DNA of 64,000 nt from Vicinamibacterales bacterium (GTDB lineage Bacteria; Acidobacteriota; Vicinamibacteria; Vicinamibacterales; UBA2999). A program made the position numbers and the translations under genes. The DNA lies in assembly GCA_041394705.1 (NCBI GenBank), contig JAWKHS010000004.1:372001-436000 (forward strand), in the 5' to 3' direction. Under the pieces are notes generated by a model that was given only the letters and a program-made list of their open reading frames with translations, had not been told where the DNA came from and searched no databases. Shown here piece after piece: positions 34,178 through 43,117 of this stretch (position 1 is its first letter; every line of letters begins with the position of its first letter).

Positions 34178-34918
34178 CTACGTGTACATCCCGCCATTGA
34201 CTGCGAGAACCTGCCCAGTAATATACGCTGCCTCGTCCGACGCGAGGAAACCGACGGCCGCCGCGATGTCCTCCGGCGTGCCCAGCCGCGCCAGCGGAAT
34301 CTGTGCCGCCCACTGCTTCTGCGTCGCGTCGTCGACGGCCTTCGTCATGTCGGTCTCGACGAAGCCCGGCGCCACCACGTTCACGGTGACGTTGCGCGAC
34401 CCGACCTCCCGCGCCAGCGACTTGCAGAAGCCGATGAGGCCGGCCTTCGACGCCGCGTAGTTCGCCTGACCGGCATTGCCCATCTGGCCCACGACCGAGC
34501 TGATGGCGACGATGCGGCCCCGTCGCTGCTTGAGCATCGGCTTGAGCGCCGCCTGGCTGAGGACGAAGGCGGCCGTCAGGTTCGTCGCGATGACGTCGTC
34601 CCAGTCGGCGCGCTTCATGCGGAGCATCAGCTGGTCGCGCGTGATGCCGGCGTTGCACACGAGGACGTCGAGCCTGCCGTGGGCCGCGGCCACCCCGGAG
34701 ACGGCAGCGGCGGCGGCCTCGCTGTCGGTCACGTCCAGCGACAGCACCTCCGCTCGCCCGCCGGCGGCCAGGATCTCGTCCACGACGGCCTTCGCGTTGT
34801 CCCCACGCGCGGCGGCGGCCACCATCGCGCCCTCCGCCGCAAGACGGCAGGCGATGGCGCGGCCGATCCCGCGTGACGCACCCGTGACGAGCGCTACCTG
34901 TCCCTCGAATCTCTTCAT
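34178..34918 (-). CDS. fabG: 3-oxoacyl-ACP reductase
   Basis: NADPH-dependent short-chain reductase of 246 residues. The cofactor motif is TGASRGIGRAIA near the start. NAG is in VCNAGITRDQLMLRMK, the catalytic Ser in ISSVVGQMGNAGQ, and YxxxK in NYAASKAGLIGF. The C-terminal GFVETDM and ITGQVLAVNGGMYT complete the family pattern. It is in the plsX-fabD-fabG-acpP-fabF run, which supports FabG over other SDR enzymes. Confidence 0.97.
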   Translation of the reverse strand: MKRFEGQVALVTGASRGIGRAIACRLAAEGAMVAAAARGDNAKAVVDEILAAGGRAEVLSLDVTDSEAAAAAVSGVAAAHGRLDVLVCNAGITRDQLMLRMKRADWDDVIATNLTAAFVLSQAALKPMLKQRRGRIVAISSVVGQMGNAGQANYAASKAGLIGFCKSLAREVGSRNVTVNVVAPGFVETDMTKAVDDATQKQWAAQIPLARLGTPEDIAAAVGFLASDEAAYITGQVLAVNGGMYT

Positions 34919-34933
34919 GGCCGATGGTCCGCG

Positions 34934-35872
34934 TCAGTCCGCGCCGCGCCCGAACACCGCCTCGACCGGTGCCAGGCCGGGCGGCGCCTCCAGGCTGAGC
35001 AGCGTCGCGTCTCGCGCGATTTTCCTGATGAGCCCCGTCAGCACCGTGCCCGGGCCCACCTCAACATATGCGGTGACTCCCTCCGACGCAAGGCGGCGCA
35101 CGCAGTCCTCCCACCGTACAGGCTGCGACACCTGCCGCACCAGCGCGTCCACCGACGCGGCCGCGTCCCGCTTGAGTTCGGCATCCACGTTCGCGACCAC
35201 GGGCACGCGCGGATCGGCCGCCGGCACCGCGGCCAGCTCGGGCGCCAGGCGCACTTCGGCCGGCTTCATGAGCGCGCAGTGGAAGGGCGCGCTCACCTGC
35301 AGCGGAATGACCCGCTTGGCGCCGAGCGCCCTGGCGCGATCCCCCGCACGGGCCACCGCGGCGGCATGGCCCGCGATCACGATCTGCCCCGGCGAGTTCA
35401 GGTTCGCGGGCCCGACGACGGCCCCCTCGGCCGCCTCCTCGCAGGCCCGGGCCACGAGGGCCTCGTCGCCGCCGAGGATTGCGGCCATCGCGCCGGCGCC
35501 GACCGGCACCGCTTCCTGCATGTATCGCCCACGGTGGTGCACGACCCTGACGGCGTCGGCGAAGGCGAACGTCCCGGCGACCACGTGGGCCGAGTACTCG
35601 CCGAGGCTGTGGCCGGCCACGATGTCGGGACGGCACCCCCGCTCCTCCAGGAGCCGCGCGGCCGCGACGCTGACGGCCAGGATCGCGGGCTGCGTGATCT
35701 CGGTGAGCGTGAGCCGCTCGGCGGGCCCCTCGAACACGATCGTGCTGAGCGGGAACCCGAGCGCGCGATCGGCCTCCTCGAACGTCGCCCGGCACACCGG
35801 GAAGGCGTCGGCGAGCGCCTTCCCCATCCCGACCGACTGGGACCCCTGCCCCGGAAATACGAACGCGATCAT
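34934..35872 (-). CDS. fabD: Malonyl-CoA:ACP transacylase
   Basis: Loads malonyl groups on ACP. The ATG at 35872 gives 312 residues and begins IAFVFPGQGSQSVGMGKAL. The catalytic Ser is in AGHSLGEYSAHVVAG and the His in APFHCALMKPA. QPVRWEDCVRRL and VEVGPGTVLTGLIRK follow. Its start codon overlaps the plsX stop (ATGA), so the usual fabH between plsX and fabD is absent. Confidence 0.97.
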   Translation of the reverse strand: MIAFVFPGQGSQSVGMGKALADAFPVCRATFEEADRALGFPLSTIVFEGPAERLTLTEITQPAILAVSVAAARLLEERGCRPDIVAGHSLGEYSAHVVAGTFAFADAVRVVHHRGRYMQEAVPVGAGAMAAILGGDEALVARACEEAAEGAVVGPANLNSPGQIVIAGHAAAVARAGDRARALGAKRVIPLQVSAPFHCALMKPAEVRLAPELAAVPAADPRVPVVANVDAELKRDAAASVDALVRQVSQPVRWEDCVRRLASEGVTAYVEVGPGTVLTGLIRKIARDATLLSLEAPPGLAPVEAVFGRGAD

Positions 35873-36900
35873 CGCCCCCCCACGAGCGCGTCGGCGACGC
35901 GCCGCTCCATGCGCGCCACGATGCCGTCGGCGGCGAAGCGCGATGCCGCCACGACGGCATTCCGGATCGCCTTCACGGACGATCGGCCGTGGCACACGAA
36001 CACCAGTCCCGAGACGCCGAGCAGCGGCGCCCCGCCATATTCGGAGTAGTCCAGCCGGCGCCGGAAGCGGCGGAAGGCCCGGCGCGACAGGAGATAGCCC
36101 ACCTGACTGGAGAACGTGCTGGCGAGTTCGGCGCCGAGCAGTGCCTCGACGGTCTCGACCAGGCCCTCACTGAGCTTCAGCGCGACATTCCCGGTGAAGC
36201 CGTCGCACACGATCACGTCCGCGGTCCCGGCGAAGACGTCGCGGGCCTCGACGTTGCCGACGAATGCCAGTGGCGCGGCCTTCAGGAGCCGGTACGCCTC
36301 GCGCGTCAGCTCGTTGCCCTTCCCCTCCTCTTCACCGATCGACAGCACGCCGACCCGCGGCCGGCTGAGTCCCAGGAGGGTCTCCGCGTAGACGTTGCCC
36401 ATGACCCCGAACTGCAGCAGGTGATGGGGGCGGCATTCCACCGTGGCTCCGGCGTCGAGCAGGACGGCCATGCCGCTCTGCGTGGGAATGGCCGGCGCCA
36501 GCGCGGGGCGATCGACGCCGGCGAGCATGCCGAAGACGCCGTGGGAGGCCACGACGGTGGCGCCGGTGTGGCCGGCGCTCACGAGGGCCTGGGCGTCGCC
36601 ACGACCGACGAGCTCGGCCGCCACGCGGATCGACGCCCTCGACTTCCTGCGCAGCGCCGACGCCGGCGACTCGTCCATCGCGACCACATCCGGCGCGTCC
36701 ACGACGTCCACGCCGAGCATGGCCGCGTCCGGGTGCTGGACCAGCTGGGCCTCCACCTCGGCGCGGCGGCCCACGAGGGTCACGGCCACGCCGGAGTGCC
36801 TGGCGGCCGCCAGCGCGCCGTCCACGACCCGCGCTGGGGCGTGGTCGCCGCCCATGGCGTCGACCGCCACCCTGACGGTGCGGCCGTCGCCCGCCTTCAC
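35869..36900 (-). CDS. plsX: Phosphate acyltransferase PlsX
   Basis: Makes acyl-phosphate from acyl-ACP for phospholipid synthesis. The 343-residue protein starts from GTG and reads VRVAVDAMGGDHAPARVVDGA. It contains SAGHTGATVVASHG, LLDAGATVECRPHHLLQFG, SIGEEEGKGNELTREAY and the terminal YGGAPLLGVSGLVFVCHGRS, all family hallmarks. It follows rpmF after 42 bases in the widespread DUF177-rpmF-plsX-fab order. Confidence 0.97.
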   Translation of the reverse strand: MKAGDGRTVRVAVDAMGGDHAPARVVDGALAAARHSGVAVTLVGRRAEVEAQLVQHPDAAMLGVDVVDAPDVVAMDESPASALRRKSRASIRVAAELVGRGDAQALVSAGHTGATVVASHGVFGMLAGVDRPALAPAIPTQSGMAVLLDAGATVECRPHHLLQFGVMGNVYAETLLGLSRPRVGVLSIGEEEGKGNELTREAYRLLKAAPLAFVGNVEARDVFAGTADVIVCDGFTGNVALKLSEGLVETVEALLGAELASTFSSQVGYLLSRRAFRRFRRRLDYSEYGGAPLLGVSGLVFVCHGRSSVKAIRNAVVAASRFAADGIVARMERRVADALVGGR

Positions 36901-36942
36901 GAACGCCCCCGCCGGACTACGGCGAGCGCCGAAGCCAGGCGG

Positions 36943-37125
36943 CTACTCCTCGTCGACGGCCTGGACCTGCCGCTGGTTGTAGAACCCGCAATACCCGCAG
37001 ACGCGGTGCGGCGCCTTCGGCTCCCCGCACTGCGGGCAGACGCCGGCGGTGGCCTGCGGCAGGGCGTCGTGGGTGCGGCGCTTGCGTCCGCGGGTCTTCG
37101 AGTGTCGGCGTTTTGGATTAGGCAT
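36943..37125 (-). CDS. rpmF: 50S ribosomal protein L32
   Basis: A 60-residue basic ribosomal protein beginning MPNPKRRHSKTRGRKRRTHD. It holds a zinc ribbon with CPQCG and CGYCG (C+ type). Length and start are exactly as expected. Its start overlaps the end of the DUF177 gene by 8 bases, which suggests coupled translation. An acidic tail (QAVDEE) ends the protein. Confidence 0.97.
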   Translation of the reverse strand: MPNPKRRHSKTRGRKRRTHDALPQATAGVCPQCGEPKAPHRVCGYCGFYNQRQVQAVDEE

Positions 37126-37645
37126 CGTCGTTGGTCCGGGAAGAAGCGAGCGACTGCAGCACGGCGAGCCGCGGGTCCTGCCAGCTCGGCGCGCAGTCGC
37201 AGCGCTCGGTGTTGAGGTTGGTGCCGCACTGCGCGCAGAGGCCCTGGCACTCGGGCGTGCACAGCGGCTTCATCGGCAGCGTGAGATAGCACTGCTCGCG
37301 GACGATCTGGCCCAGGTCGAGGCGATCATCGGCGTAGAAGGCGGTGGTCGGGTCGTCGTCGGGGTCTTCGGTCCGGTCTCCGGCCAGGGTCTGGGGCAGG
37401 AGCCGCAGTTCGAAGGCGTTGTCGACGGCCATCTCGAACGGCTCGGCGCACCGGCTGCACAGCACTTCGATCCGGGTCGAGACCCGGCCCGACAGCCGGA
37501 ACCGCTCGTCGTCCTTGTGCAACGTGCCCGCCAGGACGACGGGCGCGACGATCCGGAAAGCCTCCTCGGGGGCGAAGGCGTCGGCCTCGAAGCGACGGTC
37601 GATGGCCGTCTCGGGCTGTCGGATGCCGGTGAGATCCAGGAACAT
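37118..37645 (-). CDS. DUF177 (YceD) family protein
   Basis: A 175-residue protein of the YceD/DUF177 family, linked to 23S rRNA accumulation in other organisms and almost always located just before rpmF. It has the conserved VLCSRCAEPFEMAV metal-binding pair. The C-terminal cysteine cluster LCTPECQGLCAQCGTNLN is also present, followed by CDC. The mature fold is not known to be enzymatic. It is the first gene of the ribosomal/fatty-acid run. The 111 bases upstream are GC-rich with a weak -10-like TAGACT on the minus strand near 37700. Confidence 0.88.
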   Translation of the reverse strand: MFLDLTGIRQPETAIDRRFEADAFAPEEAFRIVAPVVLAGTLHKDDERFRLSGRVSTRIEVLCSRCAEPFEMAVDNAFELRLLPQTLAGDRTEDPDDDPTTAFYADDRLDLGQIVREQCYLTLPMKPLCTPECQGLCAQCGTNLNTERCDCAPSWQDPRLAVLQSLASSRTNDDA

Positions 37646-37756
37646 GACTCGTGCCCTCCGCCGCGAATTTGGCGGCCGAGGCGACCAGTCAGTCTATCAC
37701 GGCCCCCGGGGGCAGCCCGGCCGTGCCCCGGGCCGGCCGGACGGCCCGGCGCCGGC

Positions 37757-38827
37757 TCAGCGCCCCACCGGGGAGCGCTCGGAGACCGGCCACGGCCCCA
37801 CCCAGGGCTTCGGGATGACCAGTTGCTCGAAGAGCCCGACCGCGTAGCGGTCGGTCATGCCCGCGATGAAGTCCTGGGTGGCGACCGCCAGCCCCTCCGC
37901 CTCCACCGTGCGAAGGTCCAGGAAGGCCTCTGGCCGTGCCTGGACCCGCTCCCAGAGCCCCCCGAGGATTCCCGCCGCTTTGGCGAACTCGGCCATGGCG
38001 GGCGCGTTCTCGTAGACCTCCGTGAAGAGGAAGTCGCGCAGCGCGAGCGTGGCGTCCAGCATGGCCGCGCTCATCCGGATCTCGGTGGTGCCGCCCGCCA
38101 GCGTCTCGCGCACGACGTCCGAGACCATGCGCCCGATCCGCTCGGGGCTCGAGCGTCCCAGCACCTCGAGGGCGCTGGCCGGCAGCGCGTCCTCGGCCAG
38201 GATGCCTGCCCGGACGGCGTCGTCCACGTCGTGGTTCACGTAGGCGACGATGTCGGCCACCCGCGCCACCTGCCCCTCGAGCGTCGAGGCCCGATGTTCG
38301 GGCGGCGCGCCGACCGGCAGGCCGTGCTTCCCCTTCGAGTGGCGGGCGATGCCGTCGCGGACCTCCCAGGTGAGGTTCAGGCCTTTCCGGTCCTGCTCCA
38401 GCACGTCGACGATCCGGAGGCTCTGCTCGTAGTGGTTGAAGCCCGTCGGGCTGAGCTGCTGCAGCACCCGCTCGCCGGCGTGCCCGAACGGCGTGTGCCC
38501 CAGATCGTGTGCGAGCGCGATGGCCTCGGTGAGCTCTTCGTGCAGGCGGAGCACCTTGGCGATCGTGCGCGCAATCTGCGAGACCTCCAGGGTGTGGGTC
38601 AGCCGGGTCCGGTAGTGGTCGCCCGCCGGTGAGAAGAACACCTGGGTCTTGTGTTTCAGGCGCCGGAAGGCCTTCGTGTGGATGACCCGATCGCGGTCGC
38701 GCTGGAACGCCGGCCTGATGGGGTCTTCCTCTTCCTGACGCAGCCGGCCGCGGGTGTCGGCGCTGTGCGCGGCCTGGGGCGCCAGGAACTCGCGCTCCCG
38801 GGCCTCGAGGTCTTCACGAATCGTCAT
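37757..38827 (-). CDS. dgt: Deoxyguanosinetriphosphate triphosphohydrolase-like HD protein
   Basis: A 356-residue HD-domain phosphohydrolase of the dGTPase family, which splits dNTPs into nucleoside and triphosphate. The N-terminal DRDRVIHTKAFRRLKHKTQVF and the metal site residues RLTHTLEVSQIAR and ALAHDLGHTPFGHAGE are present. NHYEQSLRIVD and the third aspartate in ADIVAYVNHDVDDA follow. The length fits the shorter dGTPase-like subgroup (type 2) more than E. coli Dgt. It is on its own between deoB and the DUF177 gene. Confidence 0.92.
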   Translation of the reverse strand: MTIREDLEAREREFLAPQAAHSADTRGRLRQEEEDPIRPAFQRDRDRVIHTKAFRRLKHKTQVFFSPAGDHYRTRLTHTLEVSQIARTIAKVLRLHEELTEAIALAHDLGHTPFGHAGERVLQQLSPTGFNHYEQSLRIVDVLEQDRKGLNLTWEVRDGIARHSKGKHGLPVGAPPEHRASTLEGQVARVADIVAYVNHDVDDAVRAGILAEDALPASALEVLGRSSPERIGRMVSDVVRETLAGGTTEIRMSAAMLDATLALRDFLFTEVYENAPAMAEFAKAAGILGGLWERVQARPEAFLDLRTVEAEGLAVATQDFIAGMTDRYAVGLFEQLVIPKPWVGPWPVSERSPVGR

Positions 38828-38876
38828 GCCCGGCTCGTCCCCACGGCGCGCACGTCAGGCATGGTAGCAGGTGCCG

Positions 38877-40043
38877 TCATGCCAGGTGCGCCAGGAAACT
38901 GGTACCGCTGTCGAGCGGCGGCACCCCGAACCAGGCGGCGAGCGTCTGCCCGACGTCGGCAAAGCTCTCCCGCCGCCCGAGTGCGCGTCCGGCGGCCACC
39001 CACGGCGCCGTGACCAGGAGCGGCACGTGCTCGCGGGAGTGATCGGTGCTGGGCGTGGTCGGGTCGTTGCCGTGATCGCCCGTCAGGATGAGCAGGTCAT
39101 CGGCGTCGAGCGCCGCGAGCACGTCGGGCAGGCGCGCGTCGAACCGCTCGAGGTTGGCGGCGAAGCCGGCGACGTCGTTGCGGTGCCCGAACTTCGTGTC
39201 GAAGTCCACCAGATTCACGAACACCAGCCCGCGGGTGCCGCGCGCCAGCACGCCGAGCGTTTCGTCGATGCCGGCCGCGTCGCTCGACGTCGGAATGGCG
39301 CGATCGACACCCCGGCCGGCGAAGAGGTCCGCCACCTTGCCGATCGTCGTGACGGGCACGCCGGCACGCTGCAAGCCGTCGAGCAAGGTCGGCGCGGGCG
39401 GCGGCATGGCGTAGTCGTGCCGGCGGGCGGTGCGCGTGAAGGCCCCGGACGGTCCCACGAACGGCCGCGCGATGACCCGCCCCACCCCGCGCCCGTGCAC
39501 GACGAGGGCATAGGCCGCTTCGCACCACTGATAGAGCTGGGCAATCGGCACCACGTCCTCGTGCGCCGCGATCTGGAAGACGCTGTCGGCCGAGGTGTAG
39601 ACGATGGGCCGGCCCGTGCGGCAGTGCTCGTCGCCGAGGGCGTCGATGATGGCCGTTCCTGACGCGGCGACGTTCCCGAGGACCGGGCGGCCGATTCGGG
39701 ACTCGAATTCAGCCACGAGGTCGGCAGGAAAGCCGTGGGGGAACGTCGGAAACGGCCGGTCGAGCACCAGGCCCATGAGTTCCCAGTGTCCGGTGACCGA
39801 GTCCTTCCCCGGCGAGCGTTCCGCCATCCGGCCCCAGGCCGCGCCGGGCACGGGCGGCGGTGGCACGCCCGCCATCGGGACCGCGGCGCCAATCCCGAGC
39901 CGCGCGAGCGTCGGGATGTTCAGGCGTACGGCACGCGCAACATTGCCCAGCGTGTCACTGCCCTCGTCGCCATAGGCGGCGGCGTCCGGCAGTTCACCCG
40001 CGCCGACGCCGTCGAGGACGATGAGGACCGCGCGACGCGCCAT
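38877..40043 (-). CDS. deoB: Phosphopentomutase
   Basis: Interconverts ribose/deoxyribose 1- and 5-phosphates in nucleoside salvage. The 388 residues belong to the alkaline phosphatase superfamily. Metal ligands are in VLDGVGAGELPDA, FVNLVDFDTKFGHRND and LTGDHGNDPTTPSTDHSRE. GKDSVTGHWELMG contains the phosphothreonine nucleophile, and YTSADSVFQIAAHE is the DeoB signature. It lies 18 bases after hfq. No other deo genes are nearby. Confidence 0.95.
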   Translation of the reverse strand: MARRAVLIVLDGVGAGELPDAAAYGDEGSDTLGNVARAVRLNIPTLARLGIGAAVPMAGVPPPPVPGAAWGRMAERSPGKDSVTGHWELMGLVLDRPFPTFPHGFPADLVAEFESRIGRPVLGNVAASGTAIIDALGDEHCRTGRPIVYTSADSVFQIAAHEDVVPIAQLYQWCEAAYALVVHGRGVGRVIARPFVGPSGAFTRTARRHDYAMPPPAPTLLDGLQRAGVPVTTIGKVADLFAGRGVDRAIPTSSDAAGIDETLGVLARGTRGLVFVNLVDFDTKFGHRNDVAGFAANLERFDARLPDVLAALDADDLLILTGDHGNDPTTPSTDHSREHVPLLVTAPWVAAGRALGRRESFADVGQTLAAWFGVPPLDSGTSFLAHLA

Positions 40044-40061
40044 CGGCCGCCCGCCGGAGGA

Positions 40062-40310
40062 TCAGGGGTGATGCGACGAGAAGTAGTTCGGGACGCTGCG
40101 AGGCACGCGCAAGGTCGCGATGGCGTGCTTGAACACCAGCGAGTCCAGGCCGTCGCACTCGATCACGACCGCGAAACGGTCGAAGTTCTTGATGCGGCAC
40201 TCGAACTGGCGGCCGTCGAGGAGGTGCACGGTGACGGCCAGCTTCTCCCGGCGGGCGTAGTTGAGGAAGACGTCCTGGATATTGGGCGCGCTCGACTTGC
40301 CGTCAGCCAT
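40062..40310 (-). CDS. hfq: RNA chaperone Hfq
   Basis: An 82-residue Sm-like protein that pairs small RNAs with mRNAs. The Sm1 motif is seen in QDVFLNYARREKLAVTVHLL and GRQFECRIKNFDRFAVVIE. The Sm2 signature YKHAIS is present as FKHAIATLRVPRS. The start is the ATG at 40310 (MADGKSSAPNIQD); an upstream in-frame extension is Arg-rich and unlike the family. It overlaps miaA by 8 bases, the standard miaA-hfq pairing. The short C-terminal tail resembles the compact non-proteobacterial type. Confidence 0.94.
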   Translation of the reverse strand: MADGKSSAPNIQDVFLNYARREKLAVTVHLLDGRQFECRIKNFDRFAVVIECDGLDSLVFKHAIATLRVPRSVPNYFSSHHP

Positions 40311-41298
40311 TCCTCGCATCGCTCCCATCGTGGTGCAGACCTCGCGTTCCCAGGAAGGCCCAGACGCGCGCAAGGACCTGCGCCGTCTCTCCGGGACCGT
40401 CAAACCACCTAAGAGTAGGCTCTTTGCGGAACCAGATCAACTGGCGCCTCGCGTAGCGACGGTTCTCGGCGACGATGAGCGCCCGCGTCGCGTCGCGATC
40501 GCGCACGCCCGCCAGGTACTCGAGCATCTGGCGGTACACGAGGCCACCGAACGGCCGGGCCTCGCGCGGGACGCCGCGCGCCAGCAGGCCGCGCACTTCC
40601 TCTTCCAGGCCCGCCGCGAACTGCTGCTCGACGCGGCGCGCGAGCCGCGGCAGCAGGAGCTCCCCGGGCATGGTGAGGCCGATGGCGATCGGCTCGAACT
40701 CCGGAAGCGGCGGCACGGTCTCGGCGAAGTGCGCCGTGAGGGAGCGTCCGGTCAGTGCCAGCACCTCGACCGCACGGACGAGGCGCTTGCGATCCGCCGG
40801 GGCGATGCGGACCGCCGAGGCTGGGTCGCGCCGCACCAGCACGTCGTGCAGCCAGCGGTTGCCGCGCCGGCCGGCGACGCGTTCGAGCCGCGCGCGCAGG
40901 GGCGGGTCCGCCGCAGGTCCAGGAAACAGGCCGCGCGTCAGCGCGCGGTAGTACAGCCCCGTGCCGCCGGCCACGATCGGCAGGCGGCCCCGTTGGTGGA
41001 TGTCGCGGATGACGGCCGCAGCGTCGTGCGCATATCGCGCGGCGGTGTAGACGTCCGTCGGCTCCACGACGTCGATGAGATGGTGGGGGATGCCGCGCTG
41101 CGCCTCCCGCGGCACCTTGTCGGTGCCGATGTCGAACCCACGGTAGACCGCGGTCGAGTCGCAATTCACGATCTCGCCCCCGAGGCGATCGGCCAGCGCG
41201 AGGGCCAGGGCGGACTTCCCGGTGGCGGTCGGGCCCAGGACGGCCAGAAAGTGCGGGGTCACCACGAGCCGCGGCACGCCAGTCCGGCGAGGGTCCAC
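40303..41298 (-). CDS. miaA: tRNA dimethylallyltransferase
   Basis: Adds the isopentenyl group to A37 of tRNAs that read U-initial codons. The 331-residue protein has the P-loop GPTATGKSALA, the catalytic Asp in NCDSTAVYRGFDIGTDK, and HHLIDVVEP. Further on are PIVAGGTGLYYRAL and the tRNA-contact RYARRQLIWFRKEP. The first GTG is used here; a later in-frame start is possible before TPHFLAVLGP. It is the first of the miaA-hfq-deoB group, downstream of a tonB-like gene. Confidence 0.95.
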   Translation of the reverse strand: MDPRRTGVPRLVVTPHFLAVLGPTATGKSALALALADRLGGEIVNCDSTAVYRGFDIGTDKVPREAQRGIPHHLIDVVEPTDVYTAARYAHDAAAVIRDIHQRGRLPIVAGGTGLYYRALTRGLFPGPAADPPLRARLERVAGRRGNRWLHDVLVRRDPASAVRIAPADRKRLVRAVEVLALTGRSLTAHFAETVPPLPEFEPIAIGLTMPGELLLPRLARRVEQQFAAGLEEEVRGLLARGVPREARPFGGLVYRQMLEYLAGVRDRDATRALIVAENRRYARRQLIWFRKEPTLRWFDGPGETAQVLARVWAFLGTRGLHHDGSDARNG

Positions 41299-41372
41299 AC
41301 GGCCACCACCGTCACAATCACCAGCATGCCGGTCTGCTGCGCCCGGGGCACCATCCGCGCGGCTCCAAGTCC

Positions 41373-42314
41373 CTACTGGGACGGCGACTCGTTGTAGAAG
41401 AAGGTCACCGTGAAGAACGCCTTGTCGTCCGGATACTCCGGAGGCAGCGGCGTCGTCGGGCTCGACATCATCAGCGCGTTGAAGGCGGCGCGATTGAACG
41501 AGTCCACCTCCGAAGGGCGGACGACCGCCAGGTCCGTGATCGAGCCGTCCCGATGCACGTTGAACTGGATCACGACGTGCCCGCGCATGGCCAGGGCCGC
41601 GTTCGGGATGAGCCAGTTGCGCTTCACCTGCGCGATGAACCGCCGGATCCAGGGGCCGAACTCGACACCCTTCGAATCGAACTGGATCTCCGGACCGAAG
41701 TCCTGCACGCCCCCGGTGGGGTTGTTCATGGCCTCGCGCTGCACGTACTTCTGCAGGTCGCGGAGCGCCTCGCCGAGCGAACCGCCCGCCGGACGCTGAG
41801 GTTCAGCCGGCGTCGCGCGGACGATCGGGTTCCGCGAGTCCGATTCGACGATCGGCGGCGTGGCCTCGGCGCGGCGCTCCGGCGGCGTAGGCGACGGCGG
41901 CTCCGACTCCGGGCCGCGGCGGCGCTCCGGCTCCTCGGGCGCGACGACGCGATCGGCGGACGTGCCCTGCGAGAACGGCAGTGGATTCTCGGGCCGCTCG
42001 GCAATCTCGGGGGCCCGCGCGGCGCGGTCCAGGTCCGAGATCTCGGCCCTGGGCGGGGGCGGAGCGGGCACCTCGCGCAGGGGCTCGATCACGACGAACC
42101 GCGGACGCTCCTGGTCGGGCGGGCGCGTCTCCGCCACCTGGGTCTCAGGCGGCGTCGGCTGGAGGAACTGAAGCCACGTGAGCGCGGGGAGATAGATCAG
42201 CAGGAGCAGGATGCCCGCATGCACGACGATGGACAGGACGATCCCCTCCCGGCGGGAGATCGCACTGCCGACCGCTTCGACATCCTGGTACCGATCGTCG
42301 AAGTCGAAGTACAT
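41373..42314 (-). CDS. TonB-family energy transducer
   Basis: A 313-residue inner-membrane protein with one N-terminal helix (about 24-48, GIVLSIVVHAGILLLLIYLP). A long Pro/Glu/Arg-rich periplasmic spacer follows. The C-terminal TonB domain (about 215-310) contains WIRRFIAQVKRNWLIPNAAL, GHVVIQFNVHRDGSITD and SFNRAAFNALMMSS. It could transmit proton-motive force to outer-membrane receptors. No exbB/exbD or receptor gene adjoins it, so its partners are unknown; a role in envelope assembly as a TolA/TonB-like factor is possible. It lies 59 bases after ubiE. Confidence 0.88.
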   Translation of the reverse strand: MYFDFDDRYQDVEAVGSAISRREGIVLSIVVHAGILLLLIYLPALTWLQFLQPTPPETQVAETRPPDQERPRFVVIEPLREVPAPPPPRAEISDLDRAARAPEIAERPENPLPFSQGTSADRVVAPEEPERRRGPESEPPSPTPPERRAEATPPIVESDSRNPIVRATPAEPQRPAGGSLGEALRDLQKYVQREAMNNPTGGVQDFGPEIQFDSKGVEFGPWIRRFIAQVKRNWLIPNAALAMRGHVVIQFNVHRDGSITDLAVVRPSEVDSFNRAAFNALMMSSPTTPLPPEYPDDKAFFTVTFFYNESPSQ

Positions 42315-42373
42315 GAAGGACTTTCAGGATTATACCCGCCGGTTCGACCTGCCGCGGGGCCCGCCCGGGTGCG

Positions 42374-43117
42374 TCAGGCCTTTCTCGCCGTGTAGAGATA
42401 GACGATGCCGAGCGTCATTGGCCTGTACGCGGCCGCCTCGAACCCGGCCGCCTCGAGCCGCGCCGTGAAGTCCCTGCCCCACGGGAACGCCCCCACCGAC
42501 TGCGGCAGGTAGGAGTAGGCGCCGCCGTGGCGGGACACCAGGCGCCCCACCTTGGGCAGGACGCCCAGGAAGTACATCTCGTAGAGGCGCCTCAGCCAGT
42601 CTGCCTCCGGCAGGCCGAACTCCAGGATCGCGATCCGCCCACCCGGCCGGAGGACTCGCAGGACCTCCGCCAGCGCGGCGTCGGTGCCCTGGACGTTCCG
42701 GATGCCGAAGGCGATCGTGACCGCGTCGACCGAGCCCGACGCGACCGGCAGCGTCATGGCGTCGCCGCGCACGAGGTGGACCGCGCCGTCCAGACCCGCC
42801 GCGGCCACCTTGTCCCGGCCCCGGGCCAGCATGCCGCCGGCGAAGTCGACGCCGACGACGCGCGCGGCGCCGGGTCGCGCCCGCACGGCCGCGAGTGAGA
42901 CGTCCGCCGTGCCGGCGCAGACGTCCAGCACCCGCTCGCGGCCCGAGAGGTTCAAGGCCGCAATCGCCCGCCGCCGCCACCGCTGGTCGAGGCCCGCCGA
43001 CAGCAGCCGGTTCAGCAGGTCGTAGCGGCCGGCGATCGCGTCGAACATCCCGGCGATACGCGAGGGCGCCTTGTCGAGCGGGAGGGCCTCCGCCGGAACG
43101 CCGCGGTCAGCCGACAT
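42374..43117 (-). CDS. ubiE: Demethylmenaquinone methyltransferase (UbiE/MenG)
   Basis: SAM-dependent methyltransferase that makes menaquinone from demethylmenaquinone. The 247 residues begin with the family's MFDAIAGRYDLLNRLLS. SAM motif I is VLDVCAGTADVSLAA, with the signature AFGIRNVQGTDAALAEVLRVL and ILEFGLPEADWLRRLY. The end has TLGIVYLYTARKA. The gene overlaps the prenyltransferase gene by 11 bases and closes the futalosine cluster, so menaquinone (not ubiquinone) is the probable product. Confidence 0.96.
   Translation of the reverse strand: MSADRGVPAEALPLDKAPSRIAGMFDAIAGRYDLLNRLLSAGLDQRWRRRAIAALNLSGRERVLDVCAGTADVSLAAVRARPGAARVVGVDFAGGMLARGRDKVAAAGLDGAVHLVRGDAMTLPVASGSVDAVTIAFGIRNVQGTDAALAEVLRVLRPGGRIAILEFGLPEADWLRRLYEMYFLGVLPKVGRLVSRHGGAYSYLPQSVGAFPWGRDFTARLEAAGFEAAAYRPMTLGIVYLYTARKA

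Noticed and set aside
41259..41354. A 31-codon minus-strand frame encoding a hydrophobic peptide (MVPRAQQTGMLVIVTVVAVW...), overlapping the start of miaA
   Set aside because: It could be a tiny membrane protein, but it overlaps miaA in another frame, lacks a clear ribosome site, and the length is too short to judge by composition.
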